A stretch of DNA of 36,542 nt from Rickettsiales bacterium. GTDB taxonomy: Bacteria > Pseudomonadota > Alphaproteobacteria > Methylaequorales > Methylaequoraceae. This document shows, in pieces, positions 8,306 to 19,711 of this stretch. The DNA is taken from the NCBI GenBank assembly GCA_002691145.1, contig NZHE01000026.1:178546-215087 (forward strand), given 5' to 3'. Within the stretch, counting starts at the first letter, position 1. The number at the start of each line of letters is the position of its first letter. The position numbers and the translations under genes are program-made. The notes beneath the pieces are model-generated. The model did not search any database, was not told the origin of the DNA, and was given only the letters and a program-made list of their open reading frames with translations.

Positions 8306-9199
8306 ATGTTAAAAAAAATTAAGCATACAATTTCTAAAACTTTGGATGAAAATGGGTTATCTAAATTTTTAAGAGAAATTAGAAAGTTTCCTGTATTAAC
8401 TTTTGATGAAGAAAATAAGTTAGCAAATGATTGGGTAAAACATAAAAATCCTAAATCCGCACACAAACTCGTAAACAGTCATCTTAGATTAGTCGTTAAA
8501 ATTGCAATGGGTTTTAGGGGTTACGGTATACCCCTTAATGAATTAGTTTCTGAGGGTAACGTTGGTATGATTCAATCTCTTGAAAGATTCGATCCCAGCA
8601 AGGGATTTAGACTCTCAACATATGCCATGTGGTGGATTAGAGCGTCTATCCAGGAATATATATTACATTCTTGGTCCATGGTGAAAATTGGAACTACTGC
8701 AGCCCAAAAAAAACTTTTCTTTAATTTACGCTCATTGAAAGGAAAATTAAAAGCTATTGAGGATGGTGATTTGCAACCTGAACTAGTTACTGAAATAGCA
8801 GATAGATTAGACGTTTCAGAGTTAGATGTTATTGATATGAACAGAAGAATGTCAGGGCATGATCATTCTTTGAATTCACCCCTATCTGATGATAATGCGA
8901 GTGAGTGGATCAATGGTATTATTGATGACCGAGACTCTCAAGAAAATGAGATTATACATAAAGATGAGTTTTTCAAAAGAAAACAGATCTTAATGAAGGC
9001 TCTTGAAAACCTAAATGAAAGAGAGAGACAAATTCTTGTGAAAAGACGATTAACAGACGAACCTTTAACTTTAGAGGAATTAAGCAAGTTTTATGGAATT
9101 TCAAGAGAAAGAGTTAGACAAGTAGAAGTCAGAGCTTTTGAAAAATTAAGAAAAGTTGTAAAAAACATTGATTACAATTCAAAAAACTTTAATCAATAA
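8306..9199 (+). CDS. rpoH: RNA polymerase sigma-32 factor (heat shock, RpoH)
   Basis: Directs RNA polymerase to heat-shock-type promoters. The 297-residue protein has sigma regions 1.2-2.4 (about 16-125, including GFRGYGIPLNELVSEGNVG and STYAMWWIR), the RpoH-specific box QKKLFFNLR at 134-142 that separates it from housekeeping sigma factors, and a C-terminal region 4 helix-turn-helix (GISRERVRQVE). Length is typical. The ATG at 8306 is chosen because the following GLSKFLREIRKFPVL segment starts at the normal distance. Its 3' end overlaps the convergent purA by 11 bp. Confidence 0.95.
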   Translation: MLKKIKHTISKTLDENGLSKFLREIRKFPVLTFDEENKLANDWVKHKNPKSAHKLVNSHLRLVVKIAMGFRGYGIPLNELVSEGNVGMIQSLERFDPSKGFRLSTYAMWWIRASIQEYILHSWSMVKIGTTAAQKKLFFNLRSLKGKLKAIEDGDLQPELVTEIADRLDVSELDVIDMNRRMSGHDHSLNSPLSDDNASEWINGIIDDRDSQENEIIHKDEFFKRKQILMKALENLNERERQILVKRRLTDEPLTLEELSKFYGISRERVRQVEVRAFEKLRKVVKNIDYNSKNFNQ

Positions 9200-10481
9200 A
9201 TGGATCTTTTACTAAAATTGTATCCTCACGGCTAGGACTAGTAGATAGTATTGAAACTTGATTGTTTATTAGTTCTTCAATTCTTCTGACATACTTAATA
9301 GCTAATGCCGGCAATTCTGACCAGCTTCTAGCCCCTTTAGTGCTAGATAACCACCCTTTATGCTTTTCGTAAACAGGAATTAGATTTTTTTGCTCGTATT
9401 CTGATAATGGAAAATATTCGATTTTCTTTCCAAAAAGTTTGTAACCTATACAAATCTTAATTTCTTTAAAACCGTCTAAAACGTCTAGTTTAGTTAGCGC
9501 TATTCCATTCGAACCTGATATCTCTAATGAATACTTGGTAAGAATAGCATCAAACCATCCACATCTTCTTTTTCTTCCAGTTACCGTCCCAAATTCTTTA
9601 CCAATTTCTCCCAATTTTTGGCCAGTTTTATTATTTAATTCGGAGGGGAACGGTCCACTTCCAACTCTTGTTGTATATGCCTTTACTATTCCAAGAATAA
9701 AACCAAGTTGTTTTACAGATACCCCCGAACCAACAGATGCTGCCGCAGAAATAGTATTTGAAGAAGTTACGTACGGATATGTTCCATGATCAACGTCTAA
9801 CATGACCCCTTGAGCACCCTCAAAAAGAATTTTTTTTTGCTTTTTTTTTGCTTCATCTAAAATTGGAGTTAATCTTTTTGAATAATTCAAAAGAATTTTT
9901 GAAACCTGCTTTAACTCATCAAAAACTTCATCAGTTTTTATTTCAGGAGAATTAAGACCTCTTAAAATTATATTATGGAATTCCAAAAGAGCATTTATTT
10001 TTGTTCTTAAGTGAGATTCGTTTTTTAGATCATGAATCTTAATTGCTCTTCTTCCAACTTTGTCTTCGTAAGCTGGTCCAATCCCTCTTCCAGTTGTACC
10101 GATTTTGTTTTTACCTTTGATATTTTCTCTTAATTGATCAATTTTCTTGTGTAAATTAAGAATCAAACAAGCATTTTCTGATATTATTAAGTTTTTTGTA
10201 GAAATTTTAATTCCTGACTTAGTAATCTTATTTATTTCTTGAATTAATGCAGAGGCATTAACAACTACCCCATTACCTATAATTGCAATCTTATTTTTTC
10301 TTAAAACACCTGACGGTAGTAAACTTAAAGAGATTTTTTTTTTATTAATAACAATTGTGTGACCAGCATTATTACCTCCCTGAAACCTAACAACAATATC
10401 TGCCCTACTAGATAACCAGTCAACAATCTTTCCCTTACCTTCATCACCCCACTGAGCGCCAATTACAGTTACATTTCCCAT
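9189..10481 (-). CDS. purA: Adenylosuccinate synthetase (PurA)
   Basis: GTP-dependent first step from IMP to AMP. The 430-residue product starts MGNVTVIGAQWGDEGKGK with the GTP-binding loop, catalytic D13 and H41 (in NNAGHT), and shows the GTTGRGIGPAYEDK and KRRCGWFD motifs. I place the start at the ATG at 10481; an upstream TTG adding 15 residues would overlap hisZ and is unlikely. It begins 4 bp after the hisZ stop, so it is the last gene of the permease-serC-hisZ-purA operon. Confidence 0.96.
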   Translation of the reverse strand: MGNVTVIGAQWGDEGKGKIVDWLSSRADIVVRFQGGNNAGHTIVINKKKISLSLLPSGVLRKNKIAIIGNGVVVNASALIQEINKITKSGIKISTKNLIISENACLILNLHKKIDQLRENIKGKNKIGTTGRGIGPAYEDKVGRRAIKIHDLKNESHLRTKINALLEFHNIILRGLNSPEIKTDEVFDELKQVSKILLNYSKRLTPILDEAKKKQKKILFEGAQGVMLDVDHGTYPYVTSSNTISAAASVGSGVSVKQLGFILGIVKAYTTRVGSGPFPSELNNKTGQKLGEIGKEFGTVTGRKRRCGWFDAILTKYSLEISGSNGIALTKLDVLDGFKEIKICIGYKLFGKKIEYFPLSEYEQKNLIPVYEKHKGWLSSTKGARSWSELPALAIKYVRRIEELINNQVSILSTSPSREDTILVKDPFID

Positions 10482-10485
10482 ATTA

Positions 10486-11613
10486 TCAAGTCTTATAAGG
10501 TTGACTGTTAAAAATATAAAAATCACAACCTAATTCTATTGCTTTTTTATGCAGTTTAGTTCTGTTCATTTTTTCGTTTACATGTACAAAATAAAAATTT
10601 TTTTTAACTAACGAAATTCTATCAAAATCAATCTCATTTATCGGTACTAAAATCCTTTTTTTTTTTTTTAAAATAATATTACTTTCTTTCATCATATTTT
10701 CAATCAATCCAGAAAATCCTATACATTTTTTGTCCTCAATTTTATAACAACCACCACTAAATAAATCTGTTAAATTCTTAGAGTAAAATTTAAACATTAT
10801 ACCATTATGATATCCTGATTTATCTATTTCTACAGGATCAATATTCATATCAATATTTTTCAATTTCCTATCTATCAACTTTAATGTCTCTAAAAATTTA
10901 TTTATTTCTATTTGTGTAAATCTGGAAAATTTAAAATTACTTAATTCTTTTATTTTATTTTTAAAGTCTCCCTCGTTTTTTAATAAAACTGAGGAAATAT
11001 CAAAAAGTTTTTTTGGAAAGCTTTGTATTTCCGTTAGATTTTTATTACTAAGTTTTTCTTTGAGATTTGTTACCTGACTTCCCTTAAGCTTAAAATCTTT
11101 TATAATAGCATCGAATATTGAAGGCATCGAAAAAATTAAAGAAAAATCGTTAATTTTCATTAATTTTAATAAACTTATGGTCAAAATAATTATCTCAATT
11201 TCAAAATTACTATCTTTATAATCAATAATTTCTGCTCCAATCTGAGTTGATTGTCTAGATACATTTAGTTGATCGCTTTTAACCTTCAGTATTTCACCAA
11301 TGTAACATAATCTTAACGGTTTGTTTTTCTTGGTTAGTGAACTTGATGCTATTCTGGCAATCTGAGATGTTATATCAGAGCGAAGAGCCATCATTTTTTG
11401 TGATAAAGGATCAAGTAATCTAAATGAATTTTTATTTATCTGTTTTTTTGATAAAAGGGAAAAAGAGCTTTCAAATTCTAATAATGGAGGTATTACGACT
11501 TCAAATCCATTGTTAGTTATGAAATTTAAAAATGAGTTTACAATCAAATATTCTTTCTCAGCTAGTTCTGGTAAACTGTCTCTAAATCCCTCAGGAAGTA
11601 AAAAATTTTGCAT
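10486..11613 (-). CDS. hisZ: ATP phosphoribosyltransferase regulatory subunit (HisZ)
   Basis: Class II aaRS-like protein that partners the short HisG to form the allosteric first enzyme of histidine synthesis. The 375-residue product starts LLPEGFRDSLPELA and contains MMALRSDITSQIARIA, the HisZ version of synthetase motif 2, but lacks an anticodon-binding domain, which separates it from HisS. GFSGLIENM is near the C-terminus. HisG is not in the window. The gene starts 1 bp from the serC stop and ends 4 bp before purA. A 14-T run at 10656-10669 is in frame as Lys/Arg residues. Confidence 0.88.
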   Translation of the reverse strand: MQNFLLPEGFRDSLPELAEKEYLIVNSFLNFITNNGFEVVIPPLLEFESSFSLLSKKQINKNSFRLLDPLSQKMMALRSDITSQIARIASSSLTKKNKPLRLCYIGEILKVKSDQLNVSRQSTQIGAEIIDYKDSNFEIEIIILTISLLKLMKINDFSLIFSMPSIFDAIIKDFKLKGSQVTNLKEKLSNKNLTEIQSFPKKLFDISSVLLKNEGDFKNKIKELSNFKFSRFTQIEINKFLETLKLIDRKLKNIDMNIDPVEIDKSGYHNGIMFKFYSKNLTDLFSGGCYKIEDKKCIGFSGLIENMMKESNIILKKKKRILVPINEIDFDRISLVKKNFYFVHVNEKMNRTKLHKKAIELGCDFYIFNSQPYKT

Positions 11614-11614
11614 C

Positions 11615-12709
11615 TTATTTAAAAAATTTATAAAAAGACCAATCTAGCCATTTTGTTAAAGCAATCAAATCTTTTTTTAAAATTGTTGGACCGGTCCAAA
11701 TTCTAATACCAATAGGCATTTTTCTATACGCTTGAATGTCAAATGCTATTTTTTCATGTTTTAAATATTCAAAAACTTTTTCAAGAGCTCTTGATTTATT
11801 CTGGTTACTTAATAAAAAATAAGAACAAGATATAGCTTGATGTTTTGAATCTTTTACAAAATATTCAATATTTGTATTATTTTTTACTAGTCTTCTTAAA
11901 ATCTGACAATTTTCATTGGATGTTTTATTTGACCAATTTAAACCACCTTTTTTTTTTAACCAATCTAGGCAAAATTTAAAATCTGCAAAACATAATAATG
12001 AAGGTGTGTTAATCATAAAATTATTCTCACTAATATTTAAAATTTTAGGAAAAATCTTTTTTTTTTTTTTGAATTTTAATCTTTCTAATGCTTTTGGACT
12101 TAAAATAATTAGGCCGTGTTGAGATTCAGAGCCAAGAGCTTTTTGCCATGAAAAGAAAGAAACGTCTAATTTTTTCCAATTAATTTTTTCAATAAAAACA
12201 CTTGAGGAAATATCTGAAATCACTAATCCCTCATGTTTATTAGATATCCAATTAATTTCATTAATAGAAATACCGGCTGACGTTCCAGTCCAAACAAAAA
12301 AAATATCACTATCAGTTTTAATATTTTCAAGTGGAGGAACAACTCCATATCTTTTGTACCTCACTTCTTGCTTATATTTTGCTTTAATTATTTCATCTGA
12401 CCACAATTTACCCCAATAATCGTAGATGATTGATGTAATCACTCTATCTCCGAGCAAAGAATGGATAATAGCTGTCATTGCTCCAGTACATGAACCAGGA
12501 GATAATAAGATTTTATAATTTTTTGGTATTTTAAGAATATATTTTACTAATAACAAAATTTCATTTAAGTAATTTTTTACCTCCATACTTCTATGATACC
12601 TACCTAAGAATGAATAATTGAGTTTGGATAAAGACCATTCACTTGGTTTTTTTGTAGGTCCAGAGGAAAAATTTGTAAATCTAGGTTTTTCTTTTGGCTT
12701 TAAAATCAT
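11615..12709 (-). CDS. serC: Phosphoserine aminotransferase (SerC)
   Basis: PLP enzyme interconverting 3-phosphohydroxypyruvate and phosphoserine in serine synthesis; it may also serve pyridoxal phosphate synthesis. The 364-residue protein begins PRFTNFSSGPTKKP and has the cofactor lysine in SWQKALGSESQHG (K190), matching the alphaproteobacterial SerC subgroup. SPGSCTGAMTA (70-80) is the phosphate-binding loop region. ATG overlaps the permease TGA by 4 bp. In many alphaproteobacteria serA follows serC; here hisZ comes directly instead. A 14-T run at 12057-12070 is in frame. Confidence 0.9.
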   Translation of the reverse strand: MILKPKEKPRFTNFSSGPTKKPSEWSLSKLNYSFLGRYHRSMEVKNYLNEILLLVKYILKIPKNYKILLSPGSCTGAMTAIIHSLLGDRVITSIIYDYWGKLWSDEIIKAKYKQEVRYKRYGVVPPLENIKTDSDIFFVWTGTSAGISINEINWISNKHEGLVISDISSSVFIEKINWKKLDVSFFSWQKALGSESQHGLIILSPKALERLKFKKKKKIFPKILNISENNFMINTPSLLCFADFKFCLDWLKKKGGLNWSNKTSNENCQILRRLVKNNTNIEYFVKDSKHQAISCSYFLLSNQNKSRALEKVFEYLKHEKIAFDIQAYRKMPIGIRIWTGPTILKKDLIALTKWLDWSFYKFFK

Positions 12710-14541
12710 ATTTTATAGTACCAAGGAAAAAAAATCGTAAAAGTAATCCATGAGACAATGGTTAAAGGTAAACCAAATTTTAGAAAATCATGAAATTTAT
12801 AATGACCTGGTCCCATAACCAAAAGATTTGTTTGATAAGCCAAAGGAGTCAAAAAAGAAGTATTTACAGCAAATATCAAACTTATAGCGAATATTTTTGG
12901 ATCAATATTTACTTTACTAGCAAGATCTAATGCAATCGGAGTGAATAATATTGCACATGCATTATTAGATATAAAGTTTGTTACAACAGCAACAAATATA
13001 AAAAAACAGGATAGTATCATTACCGGAGACGAATCTTTTAATAACAAAAAGAAAACTTCTGACAAATAAGATGCAGTTCCAGTCTCCTGAATCATAGTTC
13101 CTAAAGCTAACGAGGTTACAACAAGTAATAATAAATTACTGTCAACAGATTGGAGGGTTTGTCTAATTGTTAATATGTTGAAAAAAAGCATTCCAAAAAC
13201 ACCCAACATAGATGCAACTACAATTGGTAAAATATCAAAAGCACTCATAAGTATAACTCCCAGGAAAATAAATAAAGATTTGGTAGCTAATTTTCTTTTT
13301 ATAATTTCAGTAGATGCCCATTCCATTGGCATAATATCACTATGATCTCTTAGATTTTTTATTGCACTTTTAGTACCTTGAATCAGCAAAACATCTCCAG
13401 TTTCTAGTGCAATCTCCGTCATTCTATTTCGAATCATTCTAGACCTCCTCTGAAGACCTATTACTATGCAATCAAATCTATATCTAAAACTTATATTTTC
13501 TATTGTCTGACCTACTAGGGACGATGGAGGAGTTATCATTGCTTCGGTAAGAACCTGCTCAGTTAACTCATCTTCGTCTTGATTATCAATTGAAGTTCTA
13601 TGAGAAATTGTTACCTCAATTTTTTTAGAAATTATCTCACTCAGAGCTTCTCTAGTCGTAGCGATTACTAAAAGGTCATCTTTTTGTAGCTCAAAATCTT
13701 CAAAAGGGCCTATTTCTGCATGCTCTTTCCTTTGAATTGACAATATCGATATCTTTTCTAAGTCTGGAAATATGTTAGATTTAATTTTTTTCCCAATTAA
13801 ATTTGAACTTTCAGGAATGCTCACTTGAGCTATAAATTGTTTGTCACTCTCTCCGATAAGCTCTTTAGCCATTGCTTTATTGTTTTTTAAAAGAAATCTT
13901 GAAAAAATTATCAAATAAAAGATTCCCGCAAGTGCAATCACTGAGCCAGGAATTAAAAAGTCAAAAAAACCAATTTTTATGTCACTAAGTTGATAAAGTG
14001 AGTTTGCAACTAAAAGATTAGTACTTGAACCAATTAAAGTTGTCATACCCCCCAGAATTGCAGCAAAACTTAACGGCATTAAAAACTGGCTCGCAGGTTG
14101 ATTAGTTTTTTGAGCTAGACCCTGCAAAATAGGTATAAAAATAATTACTACAGGTGTATTATTTAGAAATGCACTTAATGTAAGTACAATAATTAAAGAA
14201 ATAACAAAAACAAAATTTGGACTATTTGGAAAAAGGTTTATTATTTGCGAAATGAAGTTATCTAAAACCTTTGTTTTTACGACACCTTGACCTAAAACGA
14301 TTAAACAAATAACTGCAATCAAACTTGTATTACTAAATCCATTAAGAATAACTGAGGGAGATAATTTATTAACATTATTTTCATCGAGATATGGAAAAAT
14401 TGAAAAAAAAACTAGCAGAAATGCAAGAACAAATATACTTTTATAAAAAATACTCCATTTATCAATGGCATAAAGTGTTACTGTCATTATAACAAAAAAA
14501 AGGCTAAAAAATATGAAGTATTCTTGAGTTAAATTAAACAT
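12706..14541 (-). CDS. SLC13/DASS-type permease with two internal RCK_C (TrkA-C) domains
   Basis: A 611-residue inner-membrane transporter: an N-terminal hydrophobic half (about 5-215), two soluble TrkA-C domains in the middle (about 236-302, from SIPESSNLIGKKI; about 333-397, from PPSSLVGQTIENI), and a second hydrophobic half to the C-terminus with SNNACAILFTPIALD and TPLAYQTNLLVMGPG. This layout is typical of bacterial SLC13 relatives annotated as sulfate, dicarboxylate or unspecified anion permeases. Substrate cannot be assigned; being first in an operon with serC could hint at sulfate or carboxylate supply but that is weak. Confidence 0.88.
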   Translation of the reverse strand: MFNLTQEYFIFFSLFFVIMTVTLYAIDKWSIFYKSIFVLAFLLVFFSIFPYLDENNVNKLSPSVILNGFSNTSLIAVICLIVLGQGVVKTKVLDNFISQIINLFPNSPNFVFVISLIIVLTLSAFLNNTPVVIIFIPILQGLAQKTNQPASQFLMPLSFAAILGGMTTLIGSSTNLLVANSLYQLSDIKIGFFDFLIPGSVIALAGIFYLIIFSRFLLKNNKAMAKELIGESDKQFIAQVSIPESSNLIGKKIKSNIFPDLEKISILSIQRKEHAEIGPFEDFELQKDDLLVIATTREALSEIISKKIEVTISHRTSIDNQDEDELTEQVLTEAMITPPSSLVGQTIENISFRYRFDCIVIGLQRRSRMIRNRMTEIALETGDVLLIQGTKSAIKNLRDHSDIMPMEWASTEIIKRKLATKSLFIFLGVILMSAFDILPIVVASMLGVFGMLFFNILTIRQTLQSVDSNLLLLVVTSLALGTMIQETGTASYLSEVFFLLLKDSSPVMILSCFFIFVAVVTNFISNNACAILFTPIALDLASKVNIDPKIFAISLIFAVNTSFLTPLAYQTNLLVMGPGHYKFHDFLKFGLPLTIVSWITFTIFFPWYYKI

Positions 14542-14595
14542 AAAAATTACTTAGAATAAAAATAAAAGTTTGTTTTTTAATTTACTTATGTAAGA

Positions 14596-14601
14596 ATTAT
14601 A
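14596..14601 (-). promoter_or_regulatory. Candidate -10 box for the SLC13-serC-hisZ-purA operon
   Basis: Read on the minus strand this is a perfect TATAAT, about 54 bp upstream of the permease ATG, predicting a leader near 48 nt. No good -35 hexamer is present at 16-18 bp spacing (best is AT-rich), so the call rests on the -10 only, in an A/T-rich background. Confidence 0.4.
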
Positions 14602-14662
14602 GTTGAAAAGTATGATTTGATTATTACTTAAATTTAATACTTTCATATTTTCACATATTAAA

Positions 14663-17255
<2,593 letters not shown>

Positions 17256-17261
17256 TTTTTT

Positions 17262-17267
17262 ACCTTT
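17262..17267 (-). promoter_or_regulatory. Ribosome binding site deciding the ATT start of thiD
   Basis: On the minus strand AAAGGT stands here, with the last G seven bases from the ATT codon at 17255. It is a good match to the anti-Shine-Dalgarno core at ideal spacing and lies between the glmM stop (17269) and the ThiD homology start, supporting initiation at ATT rather than at the internal GTG. Confidence 0.6.
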
Positions 17268-17268
17268 T

Positions 17269-18609
17269 TTATTTATTACATAGTAAAAAATTAGTTAAAT
17301 CGTCTGTAATTTTTTTTGTTAACTTTAGATTTTCCGATTGAGCCATAATTCTTAATACATCCTCAGTACCTGACTTTCTAACTAGTACGGAACCATTTTT
17401 TCCCAGTTTTTTTGTATAATTATTTATCAAATCTAAAAATTTTTTTTTTCTAAGATTTTTTTTTGAAAGTGTTGAAAGTTTTAAATTTACTAATTTTTGT
17501 GGGAAAATATTAAAGTTTTGAAGGATTTGAGATAATTTTCTATTACTCAATTTCATAATAGATAATATTAAAAAAGCTGTCATTATTCCATCACCAGATG
17601 GACTTAAGTCTGAAAAAATGATGTGTCCAGATTGTTCTCCACCAAGATTACTATTTTTTTTTCTCATTCCCTCTGAAACATATTTATCTCCGACAGGCGT
17701 CTTAAATAATTTTAAACCGTTACTTTCCAAATATTTTGAAAGGCCTAAATTAGCCATATGAGTGGAAACTATATATTTACTTCTTAATTTTTCTTGTTTC
17801 TGAAGATATGTACTTACAATTGCGAGAATTTTATCACCATTTATTATCTCCCCTTTTTCATCACTAACTATTAAACGATCTGCGTCACCGTCAAAAGCAA
17901 TACCAATATCAGCATTATTTAAAACTACTTTTTTTGATAAATTTTTTGAGAATAAGGCTCCGCATTTTGAGTTAATATTAATACCATTTGGTTTAGTAGA
18001 ATCTAATATAAGATCAATACCAAATTCAGTAAAAATCTCAGGTGCAATTCTAAATGCTGATCCATTCGCACAATCCACAACCATTTTTATATTTTTAAAG
18101 TTAACTCCGGATGGTATGATTTTGAAAATATTATTTTTATATTCGGAAAAGTTGTTTACTATTGATGTTTTACCAATTTTATTTGGTAAACAAAAATCTA
18201 CTAGATATTTTTTTTTAATAATTTCTTCAATTTTTAATTCCTCATCGTCACTTAGTTTCTCACCTTTATTGTTAAAGATTTTTATTCCATTATCATAGTA
18301 AGGGTTATGTGAGGCAGAAATCATAATTCCCAAATCACCCTTTAATACCTTTGTCATATATGAAAGTATTGGCGTTGTCGAAATCCCAATTAAACTTACA
18401 TTCACTCCCGTCGAACAAAAACCAGATACTAAAGAATTCTCAATCATATCACACGAGTTTCTTGTATCTTTTCCAATAATTACTCTGCAATTACTTTTTT
18501 TAATAAATTTGGAAACGCGTAAAGAAAAATCAAGAAAAAAACTACTTGTTATTGGATATTGATTTACTTGACCCCTAATACCATCTGTTCCGAAATACTT
18601 TTTTTTCAT
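17269..18609 (-). CDS. glmM: Phosphoglucosamine mutase (GlmM)
   Basis: Converts glucosamine-6-P to glucosamine-1-P for UDP-GlcNAc, hence peptidoglycan and LPS. The 446-residue protein begins KKYFGTDGIRG, carries the phosphoserine loop SASHNP (S100), the metal loop DGDADR (D240, D242, D244), the sugar loop GGEQSGH and a C-terminal phosphate loop RKSGTEDVLRIM; all are GlmM type. It starts 2 bp after the folP stop, giving the ftsH-folP-glmM order well known in proteobacteria. Confidence 0.96.
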   Translation of the reverse strand: MKKKYFGTDGIRGQVNQYPITSSFFLDFSLRVSKFIKKSNCRVIIGKDTRNSCDMIENSLVSGFCSTGVNVSLIGISTTPILSYMTKVLKGDLGIMISASHNPYYDNGIKIFNNKGEKLSDDEELKIEEIIKKKYLVDFCLPNKIGKTSIVNNFSEYKNNIFKIIPSGVNFKNIKMVVDCANGSAFRIAPEIFTEFGIDLILDSTKPNGININSKCGALFSKNLSKKVVLNNADIGIAFDGDADRLIVSDEKGEIINGDKILAIVSTYLQKQEKLRSKYIVSTHMANLGLSKYLESNGLKLFKTPVGDKYVSEGMRKKNSNLGGEQSGHIIFSDLSPSGDGIMTAFLILSIMKLSNRKLSQILQNFNIFPQKLVNLKLSTLSKKNLRKKKFLDLINNYTKKLGKNGSVLVRKSGTEDVLRIMAQSENLKLTKKITDDLTNFLLCNK

Positions 18610-18611
18610 GT

Positions 18612-19703
18612 TTAAAGCTCTAGTTTAATCCAAGTCTCAAGGGCCTGAATTGTTTCTTTGACATCATGAACCCGCATTATTTGAACACCTTGATTAAACC
18701 CATTTATAACTGCTGAGAGCGAACCAGGAAGTCTTTCTTTTGGAACATCCTCTTTAATGATTGAGGAAATAAATCTTTTCCTTGATACGCCTAACATAAT
18801 TGGACAACCAAGTGAATGAAACAGTGATATATTTTTAAGAATTTCAATGTTTTGTTCGTAGTTTTTGCCAAATCCAATACCTGGATCAATTATAATCTGT
18901 TCTTTTTTCAATCCATTTTTAACACAAAAATTTATTCTTTCTTCAAAAAAATCAAATAAATCTAACACTACGTGCTTATAGATATTTCGTCTCATCATGG
19001 TTCTTGGGTTTCCTGGCATATGCATTATTATTACAGGAACTCTAAATTCATTTATGACTTCAACGCTACTTTTATCACCTCTCAAACCGCTAACATCATT
19101 AATTAAATTAACTCCTGAAAGTAATCCATATTTCATTGTGTCTGAGTTTCTGGTGTCGAGTGAAATTTTTTCTTTTTTTTTTTTTAGTTTTTGAATTACT
19201 GGAAGCACTCTTAATATTTCTTGAGATGGTCGTATTTTCTTAGCGCCTGGTCTTGTAGATTCTCCACCAATATCAATATAATCAACACCAGAATCAATCA
19301 TCCTACTTGCTTCATCAGATGCCTTATCTGAATCAAGAAAATCGCCACCATCGGAAAAACTATCAGGTGTGATGTTTAAGATACCAAATACATGATAATT
19401 TTTTTTCTTAAAAAACCTACTGTTCTCTAAAAGTGGCTTTTTTTTTGTAATTTTATTTAATAGATCATACAATGTTTGATTTTTTTTTTCATCCAAAAAA
19501 GCTTTGAATGATTTTATATCCATAAATTCAGAATTAACTATACTTTTGTTATTTTTTATTAGGACCTCAACATTAAGGAAATATCTTTCTGAACCACCAA
19601 TTCTTAGGGATATTCCTTTTTTATAGAAATATTTTCCTAATTGGGTTGGAACAAAAGAACAGGGCCTTAAATAGATCTTATCTGATTTGCAAAATTTCAG
19701 CAA
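18612..19703 (-). CDS. folP: Dihydropteroate synthase (FolP) with N-terminal extension
   Basis: Joins pABA to dihydropterin-PP in folate synthesis; the sulfonamide target. The TIM-barrel core starts at about 103 (FGILNITPDSFSDGG) and shows YIDIGGESTRPGA, LINDVSGL, IIMHMPG and IDPGIGFGK. About 100 N-terminal residues precede it, as in other alphaproteobacterial FolP proteins of about 360 residues; their role is unknown. The start is weakly supported: TTG at 19703 follows the ftsH stop by 8 bp and has no good Shine-Dalgarno, but no ATG occurs before residue 61. Confidence 0.92.
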   Translation of the reverse strand: MLKFCKSDKIYLRPCSFVPTQLGKYFYKKGISLRIGGSERYFLNVEVLIKNNKSIVNSEFMDIKSFKAFLDEKKNQTLYDLLNKITKKKPLLENSRFFKKKNYHVFGILNITPDSFSDGGDFLDSDKASDEASRMIDSGVDYIDIGGESTRPGAKKIRPSQEILRVLPVIQKLKKKKEKISLDTRNSDTMKYGLLSGVNLINDVSGLRGDKSSVEVINEFRVPVIIMHMPGNPRTMMRRNIYKHVVLDLFDFFEERINFCVKNGLKKEQIIIDPGIGFGKNYEQNIEILKNISLFHSLGCPIMLGVSRKRFISSIIKEDVPKERLPGSLSAVINGFNQGVQIMRVHDVKETIQALETWIKLEL

Positions 19704-19711
19704 ATTTAATA

